A stretch of DNA of 64,000 nucleotides from Candidatus Limosilactobacillus intestinipullorum (GTDB taxonomy: Bacteria; Bacillota; Bacilli; Lactobacillales; Lactobacillaceae), in NCBI GenBank assembly GCA_019117185.1, contig DXAF01000041.1, forward strand, positions 1 to 64,000, given 5' to 3'. Positions 57,795 through 64,000 of the stretch are shown here, piece after piece; position 1 is the stretch's first letter, and each line of letters begins with the position of its first letter. A program made the translations under genes and the position numbers. Under the pieces are notes generated by a model. The model did not search any database and was not told where the DNA came from. It saw only the letters and a program-made list of their open reading frames with translations.

Positions 57795-59966
57795 ATGTCC
57801 TTATCCAATATTGATATTACCAAAGTTAAGTACTTCGACCTCAATAACGAAGTTAATATCCCCCGTGATGATAAGATCCAGCTTGACAAAGATAAAGAAG
57901 CGCTCACTGACTTCATCGAACACAACGTTCGCCCCAATACTAAGCACTTTTCTTCATTAAAGGAACGGTTCGATTGGCTAACGACCAATGATTATATTGA
58001 AGAAGGCTTTATCGACAAGTACCGCTTCAGCTTTATCGAGCAGTTATACGACTACCTCAAAGAGCAAGGCTTCCACTTCCACTCCTTTATGGCCGCCTAT
58101 AAGTTCTATGCTCAATACGCACTGCGGACCAACGACAAGGAATACTACCTAGAAAACTACATCGACCGGGTAGCGATGAATGCCCTGTATCTGGCAAATG
58201 GTGACGAGGCGCTAGCGATGGACTTAGCCGACGAGATCATCCACCAGCGTTACCAACCAGCAACGCCCACCTTTCTCAATGTTGGCCGAAAGCGCCGGGG
58301 TGAATTTGTCTCCTGCTTCGCCATCCAAACTACGGATGATATGAATACCATCGGTCGCACCATCAACTCCGCTCTCCAACTTTCTAAGATCGGTGGTGGG
58401 GTTGGCATCAACTTAAGCAACCTCCGGGAAGCCGGGGCCCCAATCAAAAAGATTAAAGGGGCTGCTAGTGGGGTGGTACCGGTAATGAAGCTCTTGGAAG
58501 ACAGCTTTTCCTACTCTAACCAATTAGGTCAACGGCAAGGCGCCGGGGTTGTCTACCTCAGTGTCTTTCACCCGGACATTATTGAATTTCTCGGTGCCAA
58601 GAAGGAAAACGCCGATGAAAAGGTTCGGCTTAAGACGCTCTCCCTCGGCATCACCGTCCCTGACAAGTTCTATGAACTAGTCGAACAAAACCAAGACATC
58701 TACTTATTCAGTCCTTATGATGTCCAACGGGTCTACGGGGTTCCCTTCTCTTACGTTGACATTACCAAGGAATACGACAACATGGTCGCAAACGATGAGA
58801 TCCATAAGAAAAAGCTCAATGCCCGTGACTTAGAGGACGAAATCAGTAAGCTCCAACAGGAATCTGGCTATCCCTACATTATCAACATCGATACCGAAAA
58901 CCGGGCGAACCCAATCGACGGTAAAATTGTCATGAGCAACCTCTGTTCGGAAATTGCCCAGGTCCAAGTGCCTTCTAAGGTCGCTGATGACCAATCCTAC
59001 GAAACATTAGGGACCGACATCAGCTGCAACCTGGGGTCAACCAACATTGCCAACATGATGCAAAGCCCTGACTTTGGCCGGTCCGTCCGGGCCATGATGC
59101 GGGGATTAACCCACATTAGTGACGTCGAAAGCCTGGACGTGGTTCCTAGTATCAAGCGGGGAAATACCCTTTCCCATTCAGTTGGTCTCGGTGCAATGGG
59201 CCTGCACAGCTACCTGGCCAAAAACCACATCCAATACGGCAGTCCGGTTGCCATTGAATTTACCGGTGTCTACTTCATGCTTCTAAACTACTGGTCACTG
59301 GTGGCATCGAATGAAATTGCCCACGAGCGACAAGAAACCTTCTACAACTTCGCCAAGAGTACTTATGCTGACGGTAGCTACTTTGATAAGTACATTACTA
59401 AGGATTGGGGGCCCCAATCTGACGTGGTCAAGGACCTCTTCGCTGGTATCTTTATTCCCGGACCCGCAGACTGGCAAAAGCTACGCGATGACGTCATGAA
59501 GGATGGCCTTTACAATGAATACCGCCTAGCCGTTGCGCCAAACGGTTCAACTTCATACATCAATGACTCCACCGCAAGCCTAACCCCTATCATCAACCGG
59601 GTCGAGGAGCGGCAAGAAAAGATGATCGGTAAGATCTACTACCCCGCACCATACCTCTCTAACGACACGATGCCTTACTACCAATCCGCCTATGATATCG
59701 ATATGCGTAAAGTCATCGACACCTATGCAGCCGCCCAAGAACACGTCGACCAGTCAATGTCAATGACCCTCTTTATGCGGTCAACGATTCCGGCCGGATT
59801 ATATGAATGGAAAAACGGCCGCACTCCTAAGATGACTACCCGGGATTTAAACATCTTGCGTCACTATGCTTTCCAGCGTGGAATCAAGTCGATTTACTAC
59901 ATCCGGACCTTCACCGATGACCAAGATGAGATCGGCGCCAACCAATGTGAAAGCTGTGTTATTTGA
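57795..59966 (+). CDS. nrdE: Class Ib ribonucleotide reductase alpha subunit
   Basis: Catalytic subunit reducing ribonucleoside diphosphates. The 723-residue protein has the thiyl/redox cysteines (FVSCFAIQ and NLCSEI), NLGSTNIANM and the C-terminal redox pair CESCVI. Start MSLSNIDITK after AGAGAG; a slightly earlier in-frame Met is less likely. It lies between nrdH and nrdF. Confidence 0.97.
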   Translation: MSLSNIDITKVKYFDLNNEVNIPRDDKIQLDKDKEALTDFIEHNVRPNTKHFSSLKERFDWLTTNDYIEEGFIDKYRFSFIEQLYDYLKEQGFHFHSFMAAYKFYAQYALRTNDKEYYLENYIDRVAMNALYLANGDEALAMDLADEIIHQRYQPATPTFLNVGRKRRGEFVSCFAIQTTDDMNTIGRTINSALQLSKIGGGVGINLSNLREAGAPIKKIKGAASGVVPVMKLLEDSFSYSNQLGQRQGAGVVYLSVFHPDIIEFLGAKKENADEKVRLKTLSLGITVPDKFYELVEQNQDIYLFSPYDVQRVYGVPFSYVDITKEYDNMVANDEIHKKKLNARDLEDEISKLQQESGYPYIINIDTENRANPIDGKIVMSNLCSEIAQVQVPSKVADDQSYETLGTDISCNLGSTNIANMMQSPDFGRSVRAMMRGLTHISDVESLDVVPSIKRGNTLSHSVGLGAMGLHSYLAKNHIQYGSPVAIEFTGVYFMLLNYWSLVASNEIAHERQETFYNFAKSTYADGSYFDKYITKDWGPQSDVVKDLFAGIFIPGPADWQKLRDDVMKDGLYNEYRLAVAPNGSTSYINDSTASLTPIINRVEERQEKMIGKIYYPAPYLSNDTMPYYQSAYDIDMRKVIDTYAAAQEHVDQSMSMTLFMRSTIPAGLYEWKNGRTPKMTTRDLNILRHYAFQRGIKSIYYIRTFTDDQDEIGANQCESCVI

Positions 59967-60053
59967 TTTTACAGCGAATCACTGCTAAAATTTGAGTGCA
60001 TATTTTACCGTTAAATAAGGTTAGTTAGTTATTTTAAGGAGCAGGCTAATTAA

Positions 60054-61073
60054 ATGAAACTTGAAGAATTTAAACCATTAGAGCAATATAAGGCCATCAA
60101 CTGGAATGAAGTTTCCGACATGATTGATAAGGCTACCTGGGAGAAATTAACGGAACAGTTTTGGCTCGACACCCGGATCCCAGTTTCCAACGATATGGAC
60201 GACTGGCGGGAACTAGATGATGACCATCGCTGGACGGTCGGTCACGTTTTTGGTGGCCTGACTCTGCTGGATACCGTCCAATCAGAAGCGGGGCTCACGG
60301 CACTAAAAGAAGATGTTAAGACCCAACACGAGACTGCAGTGTTAAATAACATCCAATTCATGGAGTCGGTCCATGCCAAGAGTTATTCCACAATCTTCTC
60401 CACCCTCAACACGCCAGATGAAATTAGCGAGATCTTCAACTGGTCAGATACCGAAGAATTTTTACAAAACAAGGCGACTAAGATTGCCAACATGTACCTC
60501 AACCCTAATGAAGATCCCCTGAAAAAGAAGGTCGCCAACGTCTTCTTGGAAACCTTCCTCTTTTACTCTGGTTTCTACACCCCGCTTTACTACTTAGGGC
60601 ACAATAAGTTAAACAACGTGGCTGAAATCATTAAGTTGATCTTACGGGATGAATCGGTGCACGGAACTTACATCGGTTACAAGTTCCAAGTTGGTCTCCA
60701 CCAGCGGACCGAAAAGCAACAGCAAGACATGAAAGACTGGCTGTACAACTTCCTCTATGATCTTTACGATAATGAAGAAAAGTATACCCACCTTCTATAT
60801 GACCAGGTGGGTTGGACCGATGATGTTTTGACCTTTATCCGCTACAATGCCAATAAGGCCTTGATGAACCTGGGACAAGATCCCCTCTTCCCTGACACAG
60901 CAGCGGACGTTAACCCAGTCGTCATGAACGGGATTTCAACTTCCACCGTTAACCACGACTTCTTTAGTCAGGTAGGTAATGGTTACCGTCTTGGTAAGGT
61001 TGAGGCGATGAAGGATGACGATTACCACATCCAAGACCCGAACGCCGGTAAGGACCCCAACACTCGTGAATAA
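60054..61073 (+). CDS. nrdF: Class Ib ribonucleotide reductase beta subunit
   Basis: Radical-generating di-metal subunit (Mn or Fe). The 339-residue protein shows metal ligands in the ESVHAKSYS and DESVHGTYIGY motifs. The NrdI flavodoxin that activates the manganese form is not in this operon and must be encoded elsewhere. AAGGAG site before the ATG. Confidence 0.96.
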   Translation: MKLEEFKPLEQYKAINWNEVSDMIDKATWEKLTEQFWLDTRIPVSNDMDDWRELDDDHRWTVGHVFGGLTLLDTVQSEAGLTALKEDVKTQHETAVLNNIQFMESVHAKSYSTIFSTLNTPDEISEIFNWSDTEEFLQNKATKIANMYLNPNEDPLKKKVANVFLETFLFYSGFYTPLYYLGHNKLNNVAEIIKLILRDESVHGTYIGYKFQVGLHQRTEKQQQDMKDWLYNFLYDLYDNEEKYTHLLYDQVGWTDDVLTFIRYNANKALMNLGQDPLFPDTAADVNPVVMNGISTSTVNHDFFSQVGNGYRLGKVEAMKDDDYHIQDPNAGKDPNTRE

Positions 61074-61087
61074 ATAATAACTAGTTA

Positions 61088-61136
61088 AGGACGCCTAAGA
61101 GGAGCAATTTGACTCTTCCTTAAGCGTCCTTTTTTT
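61088..61136 (+). terminator. Terminator of nrdHEF
   Basis: AGGACGCCTAAGAGGAG and CTCTTCCTTAAGCGTCCT pair with small bulges, followed by seven T. Confidence 0.9.
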
Positions 61137-61260
61137 GCTGTCTACACTTATTGTGAATCAGTGATCACTAACGGGTTTGCGCAACCGTTTGCTCAAATAT
61201 CAACTGCCATAAAATTATACCAATCTTTTTTGTTGTTATTGCAGTCTTGACGGCACTTCA

Positions 61261-61275
61261 ATGAAACCGGATTCA
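61261..61275 (+). promoter_or_regulatory. Candidate cre site (CcpA) before adhE
   Basis: ATGAAACCGGATTCA matches the catabolite-response consensus WTGNAANCGNWNNCW at every fixed position. It lies about 37 bases upstream of the adhE -35. CcpA acting with HPr-Ser-P could activate or repress from here. Confidence 0.6.
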
Positions 61276-61288
61276 TGAATTACGACCA

Positions 61289-61306
61289 TTGTTCATTATG
61301 TCACAA
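61289..61306 (+). promoter_or_regulatory. Candidate Rex operator before adhE
   Basis: TTGTTCATTATGTCACAA resembles the 18-base Rex site TTGTGAA-N4-TTCACAA with 11 of 14 fixed positions matching. It lies just upstream of the adhE promoter. adhE is the classic Rex target in Firmicutes, and rex is in this window. Confidence 0.65.
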
Positions 61307-61311
61307 TGCTA

Positions 61312-61340
61312 TTGCCAACTATCCGTAACCGTTGTATTAT
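61312..61340 (+). promoter_or_regulatory. Promoter of adhE
   Basis: TTGCCA and TATTAT with a 17-base spacer, about 53 bases before the start codon. The rest of the gap from 61137 to 61260 shows no recognised element beyond a Rex-like half-site near 61151. Confidence 0.65.
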
Positions 61341-61393
61341 TAATCATGTTCAAAAGGTAACAAGTAATTAAGAGATGAAGGAGAAACTTGATT

Positions 61394-64000
61394 ATGGCAA
61401 CTTCAAAAAAGCACCAAGTTGAGCAAAAGCAAACTGAACAAGACAAGCAACAAGCGGCTCATGAGCTAATTGATGGATTAGTTCAAAAGAGTCAGGTTGC
61501 TTTTGACCAATTGCGTAATTTTACACAAGAACAAGTTGATAAGATCTGTCAGGAGATGGCCCTGGCTGCGGAAGAACATCACATGGACTTAGCAGTTGAT
61601 GCTGCCAAGGAAACTGGTCGTGGTGTGGCTGAAGATAAAGCCATCAAGAACATCTACGCTAGTGAATACATTTGGAACAACATCCGTCACGATAAGACCG
61701 TTGGGATTATCGAAGACAATGATGAGGACCAAACGATTACGATTGCTGACCCACTGGGGATTATTGCCGGAGTAGTTCCTGTTACCAACCCTACTTCCAC
61801 CACAATTTTCAAGTCAATCATTTCTGCTAAGACCCGGAACACCATTATCTTCTCGTTCCACCCACAAGCATTCGAATCATCCGTTAAGACGGCCAAGATT
61901 TTGCAAGCTGCTGCTGAAAAGGCTGGTGCACCAAAGGACATGATCCAGTGGATCCCCCAGTGCAGCCGTGAAAACACGAATGCCCTGCTCCAACACCCTA
62001 ACATCGCCACTATTTTGGCAACTGGTGGTCCCGGCTTAGTCAAGGCGGCCTACAGCTCTGGTAACCCAGCATTAGGGGTCGGCCCTGGTAACGGTCCCGC
62101 CTACATTGAAAAGACGGCCAACATCGAACGGTCCGTTTACGACATTGTCCTTTCCAAGACCTTTGATAACGGGATGATCTGTGCTTCGGAAAACTCAGTA
62201 GTCGTTGACGATGAAATCTACGACCAAGTTAAAGAAGAATTCAAGAAGTGGAACTGCTACTTTGTTAAGCCTAACGAAATGCAAACCTTCTCCGATGGCT
62301 TCATTGATCCTGACCGTCACCAGGTACGGGGACCCATTGCTGGACGGTCCGCAAATGCCATCGCCGAAATGTGTGGCTTGAAGAACGTTCCCGACAACAC
62401 GAAGGTCTTAATCGCTGAAATCGACGGGGTTGGGGATGACTACCCACTGTCAGCCGAAAAGTTATCACCAGTTCTGACGATGTACCGGGCTAGTTCACAC
62501 GAAAACGCCTTTGACATCTGCCGGCAACTGCTCCACTACGGTGGTGAAGGACACACTGCTGCTATCCACACCCTTGATGACGACCTGGCAACTAAGTACG
62601 GGCTTGAAATGCGTGCTTCCCGGATCATCGTCAACTCACCATCCGGTATCGGTGGGATTGGTAACATCTACAATAACATGACCCCATCCTTGACATTAGG
62701 GACCGGTTCTTACGGTGGTAACTCGGTTTCGCATAACGTTACCGACTGGGACCTCTTAAACATCAAGGTCATTGCCAAGCGTCGTGAAAACCGTCAGTGG
62801 GTTAAAATCCCCCCAAAAGTATACTTTCAGCGGAATTCACTAAAGGAATTGCGCGACATTCCAAACATTAACCGGGCCTTCATCGTTACGGGTCCCGGAA
62901 TGAGTAAGCGGGGGTACGTCCAACGGGTCATCGACCAACTGCGGTTACGGCAAAACGAAACTCCATTCTTGGTATTCGATGACGTCGAAGAAGATCCATC
63001 CACCAACACCGTTGAAAAGGGTGTTGCCATGATGAACGACTTCAAGCCGGACACGATTATCGCCCTCGGTGGTGGTTCACCAATGGATGCCGCCAAGGCA
63101 ATGTGGATGTTCTATGAACACCCGGAAACTTCCTGGTATGGGGTAATGCAAAAGTACCTCGATATTCGGAAACGGGCTTACCAAATCAAGAAGCCAGAAA
63201 AGTCCCAGTTGATTGGGATTCCAACCACGTCTGGTACTGGTTCCGAAGTTACCCCATTCGCGGTAATCACTGATTCCAAGACCCACATTAAGTACCCATT
63301 GGCCGACTATGCTTTGACACCAAACATCGCTATCGTTGATCCGCAATTTGTCGAAACCGTCCCACCAAAGACGACCGCCTACACGGGTTTGGATGTTATC
63401 TGCCACGCCACTGAATCCTACGTTTCCGTAATGGCAACTGACTACACCCGTGGTTGGTCGCTGCAAACCGTTAAGGGGGCAATGGAATACCTGCCAAAGT
63501 CCGTTAAGGGTGACGTCTTTGCCCGCCGCAAGATGCATGACTTCTCAACAATGGCGGGGATGGCCTTTGGTCAAGCCTTCCTGGGAATCACGCACTCACT
63601 GGCCCACAAAATGGGTGGGGCCTTTGGACTTCCCCACGGTCTCTTGATCGCCATCGCAATGCCACAAGTAATTCGCTTTAACGCCCAACGGCCACAGAAG
63701 TTAGCCCTTTGGCCACACTACGAAACTTACCACGCAACCAAGGACTACGCTGACTTGGCACGCTTCATCGGCCTACAAGGAAACTCTGACGAAGAATTAG
63801 CAGAAGCATACGCCCAAAAGTACATCGATGTTGCCCACCGCTGTGGTGTAACCCTTAGTCTTAAGGCTAACGGCGTTACCCGTGAACAATTCGATAAGGT
63901 TGTTGACAAGCTAGCAGTCGAAGCTTACGAAGATCAATGTACAACCACTAACCCGGTAGAACCACTGGTTAGCCAGCTCAAGGAACTGCTTGAACGCTGC
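61394..64000 (+). CDS. adhE: Bifunctional acetaldehyde-CoA/alcohol dehydrogenase (cut by window edge)
   Basis: Reduces acetyl-CoA to acetaldehyde and then ethanol, the main NADH sink in heterofermentative lactobacilli. All 869 visible codons are open. The N-terminal aldehyde dehydrogenase domain has the catalytic Cys263 (GMICASENS); a linker near residue 440 leads to the iron-dependent alcohol dehydrogenase domain with GGGSPMDAAKAMW, the metal-binding GITHSLAHKMGG and LPHG. The protein is nearly complete, with only a few residues beyond the edge. ATG about ten bases after AAGGAG. Upstream candidate cre and Rex sites connect it to hprK and rex. Confidence 0.97.
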   Translation, partial: MATSKKHQVEQKQTEQDKQQAAHELIDGLVQKSQVAFDQLRNFTQEQVDKICQEMALAAEEHHMDLAVDAAKETGRGVAEDKAIKNIYASEYIWNNIRHDKTVGIIEDNDEDQTITIADPLGIIAGVVPVTNPTSTTIFKSIISAKTRNTIIFSFHPQAFESSVKTAKILQAAAEKAGAPKDMIQWIPQCSRENTNALLQHPNIATILATGGPGLVKAAYSSGNPALGVGPGNGPAYIEKTANIERSVYDIVLSKTFDNGMICASENSVVVDDEIYDQVKEEFKKWNCYFVKPNEMQTFSDGFIDPDRHQVRGPIAGRSANAIAEMCGLKNVPDNTKVLIAEIDGVGDDYPLSAEKLSPVLTMYRASSHENAFDICRQLLHYGGEGHTAAIHTLDDDLATKYGLEMRASRIIVNSPSGIGGIGNIYNNMTPSLTLGTGSYGGNSVSHNVTDWDLLNIKVIAKRRENRQWVKIPPKVYFQRNSLKELRDIPNINRAFIVTGPGMSKRGYVQRVIDQLRLRQNETPFLVFDDVEEDPSTNTVEKGVAMMNDFKPDTIIALGGGSPMDAAKAMWMFYEHPETSWYGVMQKYLDIRKRAYQIKKPEKSQLIGIPTTSGTGSEVTPFAVITDSKTHIKYPLADYALTPNIAIVDPQFVETVPPKTTAYTGLDVICHATESYVSVMATDYTRGWSLQTVKGAMEYLPKSVKGDVFARRKMHDFSTMAGMAFGQAFLGITHSLAHKMGGAFGLPHGLLIAIAMPQVIRFNAQRPQKLALWPHYETYHATKDYADLARFIGLQGNSDEELAEAYAQKYIDVAHRCGVTLSLKANGVTREQFDKVVDKLAVEAYEDQCTTTNPVEPLVSQLKELLERC

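Noticed and set aside
61151..61170. TTGTGAATCAGTGATCACTA as a second Rex site before adhE
   Set aside because: The left half is good but the right half needs an 8-base gap rather than the standard spacing; the sequence at 61289 fits much better.

Overview
This window is a compact, essentially accessory-free stretch of a low-to-mid GC Firmicute chromosome. Protein signatures, the class Ib nrdHEF operon, the glycolytic gap-pgk-tpiA-eno cluster, paired CtsR/HrcA heat-shock control, T-box control and a Rex/adhE redox circuit all point to a lactic acid bacterium of the Lactobacillaceae. The fairly GC-rich codon usage (I judge roughly 50% GC by eye) and the adhE gene fit a heterofermentative Limosilactobacillus-type species, but the species is inference. 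I see no phage, insertion sequence, CRISPR array, toxin-antitoxin pair or biosynthetic cluster.

Layout. 1-3.8 kb: the lower glycolysis operon gap-pgk-tpiA on the minus strand with eno (cut by the window edge) behind its own promoter; cggR is not upstream. 3.9-4.8 kb: tRNA-Arg(CCG), a cluster of hairpins, and two very small genes (43 and 37 aa), each with its own promoter and terminator. 4.8-9 kb: clpP under an apparent double CtsR/HrcA operator, then rapZ-yvcK-whiA on the other strand and a DUF523 gene. 9-14.3 kb: uvrBA with an SOS box. 14.4-29 kb: pgm, trxB, the envelope/regulation operon pspC-yvlD-hprK-lgt-gpsA-galU, prfB (with programmed +1 frameshift), secA, hpf and comFA-comFC, then yigZ. 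29-36.6 kb: a KimA-like potassium transporter, groESL, rex and an ABC-F protein. 36.7-40 kb: a Met-type T-box upstream of a nitrilase-family amidase, an aminotransferase and a PanE-family reductase. 40-49 kb: proC, tsaB-rimI-tsaD, galE, and the polyphosphate genes ppx2-ppk-ppx. 49-57 kb: the replication/repair operon dnaX-ybaB-recR-yaaL-tmk-darA-holB-yabA-rsmI-fat, with SRP RNA and tadA just upstream. 57-64 kb: nrdHEF with NrdR boxes and adhE (cut by the window edge) with CcpA- and Rex-type sites.

How the parts connect. Several regulators in the window act on, or sense the output of, other genes in it: Rex (33.8 kb) has a candidate site at its own promoter and one in front of adhE (61.3 kb); HPr kinase supplies the co-repressor for CcpA, whose candidate cre site lies before adhE; clpP and groESL carry the same pair of heat-shock operators; DarA and KimA are both expected c-di-AMP targets.

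The most unusual material is intergenic: a dispersed family of six stem-loops with conserved inner TTCGG/CCGAA arms, two copies of a longer composite repeat containing GCGCGTCGACGGGGG and AACTAGCAAGCTAGT, terminator-like hairpins between the cistrons of the glycolytic operon, and an orphan 37-codon gene that forms a complete transcription unit. I found no convincing new multi-gene system; the best candidates for new biology are the small gene, the Met T-box three-gene operon and the repeat families.
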